From the NCBI RefSeq assembly GCF_036014115.1, contig NZ_CP107913.1, forward strand, positions 4,821,001 through 4,885,000: a DNA stretch of 64,000 nucleotides, read 5' to 3'. Positions 40,373 through 47,739 of this stretch are shown in pieces. The position numbers and the translations under genes are program-made. Position 1 is the stretch's first letter; every line of letters begins with the position of its first letter. The notes beneath the pieces are model-generated. The model ran no database searches. It saw nothing but the letters and a program-made list of their open reading frames with translations, and was not told the DNA's origin. The DNA comes from Streptomyces sp. NBC_00448. GTDB lineage: Bacteria > Actinomycetota > Actinomycetes > Streptomycetales > Streptomycetaceae.

Positions 40373-41356
40373 TCAACCGATGCAGAGGATCAGGATGCAC
40401 AGGCCCTGCTGGGGGGCCGGCGTCGTCGGTGAGGTGGTGGTCGGCGGGGTGGAAGGGGTGGACCCGGTCGGTGGGGGCGTGGCGGTGGTGCCGCCTCCGG
40501 TCGTGCCCGTGCTTCCACCCGTGGTCGTCGTGCCCGTGGAACCGCTCGTGCCCGTCGAACCGCTCGTGCCCGTACCGGAGTCGCCGGTCGTCGGAGCCGT
40601 GGTGGCGGACGTCTGCGGGGTCCGGCTGTGCTGCGCGGAGGTCTGCCCGGTCGGGGAGCCGTCCGAGATGCGCACCGCGCCGGCGTTGTCGGTCACCGTG
40701 TGGGTGGCCTGCGCGGTCGGGTGGGACGGGGTGCCGGCGGCGTTCCGCTGCTGCGAAGCGGTGTTGTGGTGCGCGGGGGTCCCCGCCTGCTGCGGGGACA
40801 CCGAGGACGGCCCGCCGTCCTGCGAGGTCTGGGTCCGCAGGTTCACCGGCGCCACCGTGTCGGACGAGGCGGTGGTCGCGCCGCCCTTGCCGTGGGCGTG
40901 CATCGACGCCACGGTCACGCCGCCGCTGAACAGCGCGAAGGCGGTGGCAACGCCCGCACGGCGCCTGCTCTTCTTCCACCGCGCCATCTGGCGGCGCCGG
41001 GCCGCGCGGCCTCGGTGCAGCGTCGGCGCGATCGACGCGGGCCCGAGCACGGACTCCGCTGCCGGCTCCTCCTCGGTCTCCGGTGCCGCGGCCGGGCCGA
41101 ACCCGGTGGAGGTGTACGGGGCCGGGTCGGCGTAGCCGGCGGGCACGTACTCCGGCAGAGGGGCCGGCGCCGCGGAATACCCCGCGGGCTGGAACCCGCT
41201 CGGCTCGGTGCGGCGGAGGTGACCGGTCGGGTACGCGCCGTCGTACGGTCCACCGGCCATGGCGGCGGTCGACTCGGCCTCGGTCGCGTAGGCGCCGCAA
41301 CCCGGGCACACCAGCACACCGTTGAGTATCCGTTGGCACGTGTAGCAGTAGTCCAT
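40373..41356 (-). CDS. zinc-ribbon, single-TM, Ser/Thr/Pro-rich protein (SCO2400-like)
   Basis: A 327-aa protein; ATG 41356 has GGGAG seven bases upstream. It starts MDYCYTCQRILNGVLVCPGCGAYA, a two-CxxC zinc ribbon, followed by a Pro/Ala-rich cytoplasmic part, a basic stretch (RGRAARRRQMARWKKSRRR), one membrane segment (AGVATAFALFSGGVTVASM) and a long external Ser/Thr/Gly/Pro region ending QQGLCILILCIG. I recall this layout in a Streptomyces family called SCO2400-like; function unknown. The gene is the only one between the two 127-bp repeats, and its stop is 12 bases from copy 1, so its ending could have been set by the rearrangement. Confidence 0.75.
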   Translation of the reverse strand: MDYCYTCQRILNGVLVCPGCGAYATEAESTAAMAGGPYDGAYPTGHLRRTEPSGFQPAGYSAAPAPLPEYVPAGYADPAPYTSTGFGPAAAPETEEEPAAESVLGPASIAPTLHRGRAARRRQMARWKKSRRRAGVATAFALFSGGVTVASMHAHGKGGATTASSDTVAPVNLRTQTSQDGGPSSVSPQQAGTPAHHNTASQQRNAAGTPSHPTAQATHTVTDNAGAVRISDGSPTGQTSAQHSRTPQTSATTAPTTGDSGTGTSGSTGTSGSTGTTTTGGSTGTTGGGTTATPPPTGSTPSTPPTTTSPTTPAPQQGLCILILCIG

Positions 41357-41743
41357 CCGCGGTCTCCCTGTGCTGACTTCGCAGCCGAAGGCCGCCGGCA
41401 TGTCCACGTTCTGCGCGCGAAGGGCAGGCGCACGACCGTAACAGCTGAAACGTCAGAGCTCGCAGAGGAGTTGTGTGGCTTTTGAAAACAAGCGTCGGCG
41501 GCTCGGCCCGCCCGCAGTCGCGATCCCCGCGTGGCAACGGGTCGTCCGCTCGATCCGGCACTACGGGATGGCGCCCTCCGTCCGCCGGGATCAGCGGTCG
41601 TGCGCCTGCTCGGCTTCGCCCGGTCGGGATGGCACCAGCGGGAGGAATCGTGTCGGGGACTCGGGCGCCCCGCCCGTGAAGTGGCCGACAGCCTGGCGGC
41701 CTCACCGTGCCGCGGTCAGGTAGCGGTGTCGCCGGCGATCGAA
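41357..41743. other. intergenic region between the zinc-ribbon gene and repeat copy 2
   Basis: About 390 bases. It must hold the promoter of the zinc-ribbon gene. No credible gene, integrase remnant or clear palindrome was recognised. Confidence 0.45.
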
Positions 41744-41870
41744 CCCCGCGCCCGCCTTGTGAGGCGGTTGCCGTCAAAGCCTGCCATCAAGGCAAACGTC
41801 AGAGGCCCCGTGGAGTGATCCACGGGGCCTCTGACCTGCTGTGCACTCGGCAGGATTCGAACCTGCAACC
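41744..41870. repeat. 127-bp direct repeat copy 2, overlapping the intact tRNA-Arg
   Basis: The intact partner of copy 1 at 40235-40361. It includes the tRNA-Arg terminator and the 3' half of the functional tRNA-Arg. The distance between the copies is about 1.5 kb. Confidence 0.85.
41801..41832. terminator. tRNA-Arg terminator hairpin
   Basis: Perfect 14-bp stem (AGAGGCCCCGTGGA and its complement) with a four-base loop, nine bases past the tRNA 3' end. Confidence 0.85.
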
Positions 41871-41914
41871 TTCTGATCCGTAGTCAGATGCTCTATCCGT
41901 TGAGCTACGAGTGC
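41842..41914 (-). tRNA. tRNA-Arg (anticodon ACG)
   Basis: 73 nt. Acceptor GCACTCG pairs with CGAGTGC, discriminator A, no encoded CCA. Anticodon loop CTACGGA gives ACG (complement at 41879-41881). The T loop TTCGAAT is normal. Its A34 is the substrate of TadA, also encoded in this window. Confidence 0.97.
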
Positions 41915-42140
41915 GGGTGGCTTCGCGGCTTTTTGGGGCCGGTCGGCGTCGCGGGAACAACATTACATGAGGGGGCGCGGGAGGTGAAATCGATAAGGGA
42001 GAGGGGCGGTGAGCTGGGGGAACGCGGCGCCGTGGGGGGTGCGGGTGGTGGGGGGAACGTGTGGAGAAGGTGCGCGGGAGAGGTGGGGCGTCCGGGGGGA
42101 CGGGAGGCGGGGCGCCCGGGGGGAGGTGCGGGAAAAGGAA

Positions 42141-42173
42141 GGAGCCCCGGCCGTGGTGGGACGGCGGGGCTCC
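42141..42173. terminator. tRNA-Ser(GCT) terminator hairpin
   Basis: 9-bp stem GGAGCCCCG/CGGGGCTCC with a 15-base loop, nine bases past the tRNA 3' end. The rest of 41915-42181 is G-rich and holds no recognised gene. Confidence 0.65.
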
Positions 42174-42181
42174 GGGAGAGG

Positions 42182-42275
42182 TGGCGGAGGCGGAGGGATT
42201 TGAACCCTCGATGGACGGTAAAGCCCAAACCGCATTAGCAGTGCGGCGCCATAGACCGGACTAGGCGACGCCTCC
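42182..42275 (-). tRNA. tRNA-Ser (anticodon GCT)
   Basis: 94 nt with encoded CCA. Acceptor GGAGGCG pairs with CGCCTCC. Anticodon loop CTGCTAA gives GCT (complement at 42237-42239). A long variable arm is present, as expected for tRNA-Ser. Confidence 0.97.
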
Positions 42276-42467
42276 TGGTACGTGCCCGGGTGAGCGGGCG
42301 CGTGGGGAAATGATGGCACAGCCGGGAGGGCTGCGACCAATCCGAGAGTACGGTACAAGGCCGCGACCGGGCAGGGCAAAGGGATTGGCCGGTCGGCGGG
42401 TCCCTGGACGCGCCCACGAAGGGGTGGTTGGCCGGGGGGAGGAGCGGGCCGGCGGTAGGAGAAGGGC

Positions 42468-43115
42468 ATGCACTCTTCGCCGCTCGCCCCCCTCCGGCCC
42501 GCCCGACCGGCTCGGCCCGCCCGATGGGCCCGCCTCGCCCGCCCGGGCGCCACGGCACTGACCGGCGCGGCCGTACTGACCGCGGCGCTGACGGGCGTCG
42601 CGTACGGCTCGGGGAACCCGCCGCACCGGCCGTCGCACCGGCCACCGGGCCCGCCCGCCTCGGTGTCCCCCCACTCGGTGCCGGCCATCTGGACCTCGGA
42701 ACAGCCCGGCTCGAGCCTGGACGTGGCGTACGACGACGGCGCGGGCCACACCCGCAGCTACCGGCTGAGCTGCTCCCCGGCGCCCGAACCCGCCCCGGCG
42801 CCCACTCCGGCACCCGAACCCGCTCCCGCTCCCACTCCGGTGCCCGCACCCGGCCCCGACCCGACGACCGCCTGCGCCCACCTCGCCGAGATCGGCGGCC
42901 CGGTCCCCGCCGTACCTTCCGGCCAGATGTGCTCGATGATCTACGGCGGCCCGCAGTCCGCCCGGGTGGCCGGCGTCTGGCAGGGGCAGGCGGTGCGGGA
43001 GTCCTACCGCAGGACGAACGGCTGCGAGGTGGCCCGCTGGAACCGCATGGTCCCGGCGCTGCCCAACCCGGTGGCCGACGCCTCGCGCCAAGGCGCCGCC
43101 CCCGTACGAAGCTGA
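42468..43115 (+). CDS. subtilisin inhibitor-like (SSI) protein with a Pro-rich insertion
   Basis: A 215-aa secreted protein; ATG with GGAGAAGGG upstream. A basic region and hydrophobic segment (about 27-47) form the signal. The SSI domain shows its four cysteines at 102, 136, 155 and 186, the motif MCSMIYGG with the reactive bond expected after Met157 (C-S-M | I; in SSI C-P-M | V), VAGVWQGQAV and RRTNGCEVARWN. Between the first two cysteines there are 33 residues instead of about 14: a PAPEPAPAPTPAPEP-type repeat has been inserted into that loop. SSI proteins inhibit extracellular subtilisins and trypsin-like proteases during growth and sporulation. Confidence 0.85.
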   Translation: MHSSPLAPLRPARPARPARWARLARPGATALTGAAVLTAALTGVAYGSGNPPHRPSHRPPGPPASVSPHSVPAIWTSEQPGSSLDVAYDDGAGHTRSYRLSCSPAPEPAPAPTPAPEPAPAPTPVPAPGPDPTTACAHLAEIGGPVPAVPSGQMCSMIYGGPQSARVAGVWQGQAVRESYRRTNGCEVARWNRMVPALPNPVADASRQGAAPVRS

Positions 43116-43477
43116 ACGGCACATCACGCGGAACCCGACCCGCGGAACCCGAAGAACCCGTAGAACCCCGCCGGCCAGGCACGGAACCCCCGCGTTCCCG
43201 CTTTCGTGACGTACACCACACCTTCACCGCACAACCCCCAACCCCCCACCCCGTGACGGCACATGACCGTCCAACGCCACAGGAGCAACCCCGACCCGTA
43301 CACTCGGTCTAGTGACATGGCCCGGTGGGCGGCGGCAAGATGGGCCGCCCGTGACGTCAGCCGACAGCGCCGTACGACTCAGGTGAGTTCGTCCGGACGC
43401 CGCGCCCGACACTGCGCGCCACACCGGGGACTGCGCCACGTGTAACAGCACATGCGGTAACAGGGAGGACGCGTCTC
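43116..43477. other. intergenic region upstream of the large sensor gene
   Basis: About 360 bases, no gene. TACACT (43299-43304) is a possible -10 element and GGGAGG stands before the GTG start of the next gene. Confidence 0.4.
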
Positions 43478-46400
43478 GTGAGCAGCAGGCCATCCAGAGG
43501 CGCTGCTCGCCTCGCCTCGATACTGGACGCCCTCCCGGACGCGCTGCTGCTGGTCAACGCCAACGGCACGGTGGTCAACGCGAACGCGATAGCGCTGGAG
43601 ACCTTCGAGGCACCGGGCACGGCACTGGTCGGGCGCGGACTGCTGGACCTGCTGCCGTCGTTCGACCCGAAGCGCATCCCCGGGTCGATGCGCAGCCCGC
43701 AGGCGGCGGCCGACGACACCCGGACGAAGCCGACCCGGATGCAGGCGCGCCGCACCGACGGCTCGGAGTTCCCGGCCCAGGTGACGAGCGCGAACCTGGA
43801 CGACAGCCGCACCGCGTACGCGGACTTCGGCGACGGCATGCCGCACTACACCGGCGACGAACTGCTGATGCTGGTGGTGCGCGACCTGTCCGGCACCGTG
43901 GACACCGAGGCCGAACTCGCCCGCCAGCAGCGGCAGACCGAGATGATCCTGCGGGCCGCGGCCGAGGGCGTGGTCGGCGTGGACACCGAGGGCAAGATCG
44001 TGCTGGTCAACCCGTCGGCCGCGCAGATCCTCGGCCACCGGGCGACCGACCTCGGCGGCAAGGAGCTGCACCCGCTGGTGCACCACTCCCGCCCGGACGG
44101 CTCACCGCTGGCGTACGAGGAGACCCCGCTCGCCGACACGCTGCGCTCGGGCCGCAAGCACCGGGTACGCGGCCAGGTGCTGTGGCGCAAGGACGGCAGG
44201 GCGGTGCCGGTGGACCTGACCACGGCGCCGGTCCGCGACGGCGACCAACTGGTCGGCGCGGTCATGACGTTCACCGACCGGACCCAGTACGACGCGCTGG
44301 CCGCCCGCACCGGGCAGCTCCGCGCGCTGCTGGACACCTCGCTGCGCGGACCGCTGGCCGAACTGCGCGCCGAGCTGACCGGGCTCGCCGCCGACCCGGC
44401 CGGGCAGCTGTGGCCGGAGGCCAACCAGATCCTGCACCACCTCTCCGCCGGATACGCCCGGATCACCACCCTGATCGACAACGTGCTGGACTTCCAGCGG
44501 CTGGACCGCGGCGACGACAAGCTGCACCGCTCGGTGATCGGCCTGGACGAGGTGGTGGCCGCGGCCGTCGAGGGCGCGGTCGAGCTGATCGGGCCCGGCC
44601 GGGCCCAGTTCGCCGTGCACGCGGCGCCGATCGAGGCGTCGGTGGACCCTGGGCGGATGGCCCAGGCGCTCGCCCACCTCGTCGCCGACGTGGCGGGGGT
44701 GGACTCGGCGGGCAACGCGATCGCGTACGCCGGGGACTCCACCATCGTGGTCGCGGTGGCCCAGCGCGGCGACGTCGTACGCATCGACGTGCGCGGCCCG
44801 AGCGCCGGCGGCGACCCGGTGCACCTGCCGCTGGCGCGCGGCGTCATCGAACGGCACGGCGGGGTGCTGCAGACCCATGAGGTGCCGGGCCAGGGCAGCG
44901 CGTACGTCCTCGAAGTGCCGCTCGGCCTCGACCCGGACACGGTGCGCGCCGCCCGGGCGGCAGCCGCGGAAGGCGGTTCCGGAACCGCCGGCGGCACGAG
45001 CGGCGGCAGGGGTACGGGCGCGTCCTCGCGCGGGGGCGCGCACTCCGGCGGGAACGGCGACGCGGCGCGCGCGGGCGCGGGTACGGCCGCGGCGACGGGT
45101 GCGGGGCCCGACGGTCCGGTGCCCGGCGGGCGTGCTGCCCGCCGTTCGCACGCGGCACCCGGCGGCGGGACGGACGCGGAGCGGGGGGAGCGGTCCGAGC
45201 CGGGCCCGCAGCCGCCCCACCCCGGCGACGACACCGGTACGGTCCTGGCGCCGTGGTCGATCCCGCCGGCCGCCGACCAGACCGAGGCCCCGACCGGGCG
45301 CCGGCGTGCGCTGCGGCGGCCCGTCGGCCGTCCGGAACACCCGCAGGGGCAGGAGCAACCGCAGGCCGGGCAGCAGGACCAGCCGCAGGCCCCGGCCGGG
45401 CCGCAGCCGGAGGCCGGCGCGCGGTCACCGCAGCCTCAGTCGCAGTCACCGTCGCCGCAGATTCCGCAGATCGGGCCAGGTGGTCCGGGCGGACCGGGTG
45501 GACCCGAGGGCGCCGACCCGGCGGAGGGCGTACGGCCGACCGGGCGCCGGGCCCGCAGGGGACGTCCGGCCGTGGAGGAGCAGTCCCCCGAGGGCGGCGG
45601 CGAGCTGCGGCAGCTTCCGGCGCCGCGCATCCCGAACGCGCTGCCCCCGGCCGACGGCGGCGCGGGCCGCGACGGCGCCCCGAACCCGGGCAACCAGCTC
45701 AGCCCGCCGAACCAGCTGAACCCGGCGAACCCGCAGGGCGGCCAGGACCCGGCCCCCGGTACCGGCCGCCGCGGTCGCCGCGCCCTCGAAGCCGCGCCGC
45801 AGCAGCCGCCCGTACCCGGGATGCCCTACCGGGAGGACCCGCCGGACAACGGTCACCCGCGGCCGCCGGCCCAGAGCTGGCCGCAGCCGGGTCCGGACGC
45901 GCCCGGCACCGACCCCGCCGCGCGGGCCGAGCCGCGCCCCGCGCCCGCCCCCGAACCGGCGGCGCCCCCGCAGCAGCCGGCCCCCCGGACCTGGCCCGAC
46001 CCCGAACGGCCCGCGCCCGCACCGCCGTCCGCGCCGAACGACCACCCCGGCCACCCCGCGGCCGGCCCCGGACCCACTTCCTGGCCGCAGGCCGGTGGTC
46101 AGGGCGCCGCGCACCAGGACCCGCAAGGTGCCCACGACGGCACGCCCGGCAGCCGCGGCGGCCCGCAGCAGGACCCGTCGCAGCAGGCCCACAGCCGGGC
46201 CATAAGCGTGCGTACTCTCGGCCAGGGTGTGCCGTTCGGCGCCGACCCGCGCGAGCAGACGCCCACCCAGGCCGTACAGGCGCAGCACCCGCAGGGACTT
46301 CCCGCGCAGGTCGCGGCGGGCGGTTCCGGGCGCCGGCGCAGGCTCGCCGCACCCCAGCCGCAGAACCCGCAAGGACCGCAGGAGCTCCAACCGCCGCCCG

Positions 46401-47446
46401 GCCCGCAGCCGTTGCTGCCGAACCAGCAGCCCGGCCCGGGCGGCGAGCACCAGGCCCGCCAGCACCCGCAGGCCGACCCCGACAGCGGCCAGCTCCCGGT
46501 GCGCAAGCCGGACCCGCGCGGCCGCGGCCAGGCCGGCGGGGAGCGCGACACCGCGCTGCTGCGGCCCGTGCCGCCGCTGGAGGAGCAGCAACCGCAGCCG
46601 CCGGGCCGGTCGTACGCGATCGGGGCGCCCGCGGCGGGCGCGGCCGAGGGACCGGAGCTGCTGGACGGGCCGAACGGCGCGGTGGACGTCACCGACGTGC
46701 CCGTCGGAGAGGCCGCCGACGACCGCCACGAGGAGCCGCTGGACGAGCCGCGCCGCTTGCTGGTGTGGCCCGAGCCCGACGTCTCGACCCGGCAGGCGCT
46801 CACCGACCGGGGCTACCGTCCGGTGATCGTACGATCCCGCGAAGAGGTCGACGCGCAGGTCGCCGAGCCGCCCGCCGCGCTGTTCGTGGACCCGCTGACC
46901 GGGCCGATCACCCGGACCGCGCTGCAGGCGCTGCGCCAGGCCGCGGCCGCCGCCGAGGTCCCGGTGCTGGTGACGGCCGGTCTCGGCCAGGCGACCCGCG
47001 AGGCCGCGTACGGCGCCGACCCGGCGGTGCTGCTGAAGGCGCTCGCGCCGCGCGACAGCGAGCAGCACCCGCCGCGGGTGCTGCTGGTGGAGGGCCACGA
47101 CCCGATCGCGATGGCGTTCTCGGCCACGCTGGAGCGGCGCGGAATGCAGGTCACCCACGCCGACTCCGAGGCCGACGCGATGACCAAGGCCGCCCAGATC
47201 CACCCGAACCTGGTGGTGATGGACCTCATGCTGATCCGGCGGCGCCGCCAGGGCATCGTGGACTGGCTGCGCGGCAACTCCCGGCTCAACAGCACGCCGC
47301 TGGTCGTCTACACCTCCGCGGACATCGACCCGGCCGAGCTGCCGCGGCTGGCGTCCGGCGAGACCGTGCTGTTCCTCGCGGAGCGGTCGACCAGCACGGA
47401 TGTGCAGTCCAGGATCGTGGACCTGCTGGGGAAGATCGGCACGTAG
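43478..47446 (+). CDS. 1322-aa PAS-PAS / degenerate histidine kinase / Pro-Gln-rich linker / two receiver-like domains
   Basis: GTG start with GGGAGG upstream. Domains: PAS (about 12-140), PAS (about 155-270, MILRAAAEGVVGVDTEGKIVLVNPSAAQILG), a DHp-like helix pair (about 275-345) in which the phospho-His position is Leu (TSLRGPLAEL where SHELRTPLAEL is expected), and an ATPase-like region (about 355-485) lacking the N-box Asn (RMAQALAHLVADV) and a G1 box. A low-complexity Pro/Gln/Gly linker runs to about 1080. Residues about 1090-1190 are a receiver-like domain without an Asp site, and 1198-1322 a receiver with Asp1249 (VVMDLMLI) but no Lys at the usual place (FLAERS). It is probably a non-kinase scaffold or sensor that binds a partner. 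Related large proteins are conserved in Streptomyces. Confidence 0.85.
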   Translation: MSSRPSRGAARLASILDALPDALLLVNANGTVVNANAIALETFEAPGTALVGRGLLDLLPSFDPKRIPGSMRSPQAAADDTRTKPTRMQARRTDGSEFPAQVTSANLDDSRTAYADFGDGMPHYTGDELLMLVVRDLSGTVDTEAELARQQRQTEMILRAAAEGVVGVDTEGKIVLVNPSAAQILGHRATDLGGKELHPLVHHSRPDGSPLAYEETPLADTLRSGRKHRVRGQVLWRKDGRAVPVDLTTAPVRDGDQLVGAVMTFTDRTQYDALAARTGQLRALLDTSLRGPLAELRAELTGLAADPAGQLWPEANQILHHLSAGYARITTLIDNVLDFQRLDRGDDKLHRSVIGLDEVVAAAVEGAVELIGPGRAQFAVHAAPIEASVDPGRMAQALAHLVADVAGVDSAGNAIAYAGDSTIVVAVAQRGDVVRIDVRGPSAGGDPVHLPLARGVIERHGGVLQTHEVPGQGSAYVLEVPLGLDPDTVRAARAAAAEGGSGTAGGTSGGRGTGASSRGGAHSGGNGDAARAGAGTAAATGAGPDGPVPGGRAARRSHAAPGGGTDAERGERSEPGPQPPHPGDDTGTVLAPWSIPPAADQTEAPTGRRRALRRPVGRPEHPQGQEQPQAGQQDQPQAPAGPQPEAGARSPQPQSQSPSPQIPQIGPGGPGGPGGPEGADPAEGVRPTGRRARRGRPAVEEQSPEGGGELRQLPAPRIPNALPPADGGAGRDGAPNPGNQLSPPNQLNPANPQGGQDPAPGTGRRGRRALEAAPQQPPVPGMPYREDPPDNGHPRPPAQSWPQPGPDAPGTDPAARAEPRPAPAPEPAAPPQQPAPRTWPDPERPAPAPPSAPNDHPGHPAAGPGPTSWPQAGGQGAAHQDPQGAHDGTPGSRGGPQQDPSQQAHSRAISVRTLGQGVPFGADPREQTPTQAVQAQHPQGLPAQVAAGGSGRRRRLAAPQPQNPQGPQELQPPPGPQPLLPNQQPGPGGEHQARQHPQADPDSGQLPVRKPDPRGRGQAGGERDTALLRPVPPLEEQQPQPPGRSYAIGAPAAGAAEGPELLDGPNGAVDVTDVPVGEAADDRHEEPLDEPRRLLVWPEPDVSTRQALTDRGYRPVIVRSREEVDAQVAEPPAALFVDPLTGPITRTALQALRQAAAAAEVPVLVTAGLGQATREAAYGADPAVLLKALAPRDSEQHPPRVLLVEGHDPIAMAFSATLERRGMQVTHADSEADAMTKAAQIHPNLVVMDLMLIRRRRQGIVDWLRGNSRLNSTPLVVYTSADIDPAELPRLASGETVLFLAERSTSTDVQSRIVDLLGKIGT

Positions 47447-47590
47447 CGGAGCGAGCGCGGACGGCGGGCCGTCTCGGACGGAAGGCGCCAGGGCGGCGGG
47501 CGGCGGGGCACCGGACCCTCGGCACCAGGCGAGCGCGGGTGCGGAATACCCGGGGGCGGTAAACCGTTCGGACCGCTCCAGGCGCTTTGC

Positions 47591-47596
47591 TAGGGT
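47591..47596 (+). promoter_or_regulatory. -10-like TAGGGT of the metG leader
   Basis: TAGGGT ends six bases before the ATG of the leader peptide, so the leader peptide itself would be leaderless. A weak -35 (TTCGGA at 47567-47572) has an 18-base spacer. Confidence 0.55.
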
Positions 47597-47602
47597 CGGC
47601 CC

Positions 47603-47647
47603 ATGACCGCACACGCCTTCGCGATGATGCCCCGCAGGGGCCGCTGA
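47603..47647 (+). CDS. metG leader peptide (14 aa, tandem Met codons)
   Basis: The short frame encodes MTAHAFAMMPRRGR and a TGA stop. Its seventh residue is followed by two Met codons in a row (47624-47629). It lies directly after a -10-like element and 93 bases before metG, with a terminator-like hairpin in between. This is the layout of ribosome-mediated attenuation by charged tRNA, here for a methionyl-tRNA synthetase. It is inferred from sequence only. Confidence 0.6.
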   Translation: MTAHAFAMMPRRGR

Positions 47648-47648
47648 C

Positions 47649-47694
47649 GCGAACGTGTGACGCATCCGAGGCCCCGAGTCGGGGCCTCGTTCGC
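47649..47694 (+). promoter_or_regulatory. metG attenuator: terminator-like hairpin with nested outer stem
   Basis: Inner 10-bp stem CGAGGCCCCG/CGGGGCCTCG (47667-47676 with 47680-47689, three-base loop); outer stem GCGAACG (47649-47655) with CGTTCGC (47688-47694), which competes with the inner arm for two bases. GGGGCC at 47637-47642, inside the leader peptide, can pair with GGCCCC at 47670-47675, an alternative to the terminator. Confidence 0.55.
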
Positions 47695-47739
47695 GTGTCG
47701 CGGGTCGGAGCCCCGCCGCCCTGATCGCAGGAGGTTCCG

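Noticed and set aside
41462..41740. Plus-strand open frames considered as an integrase or regulator remnant
   Set aside because: No motif of tyrosine recombinases or HTH proteins could be recognised in any frame.
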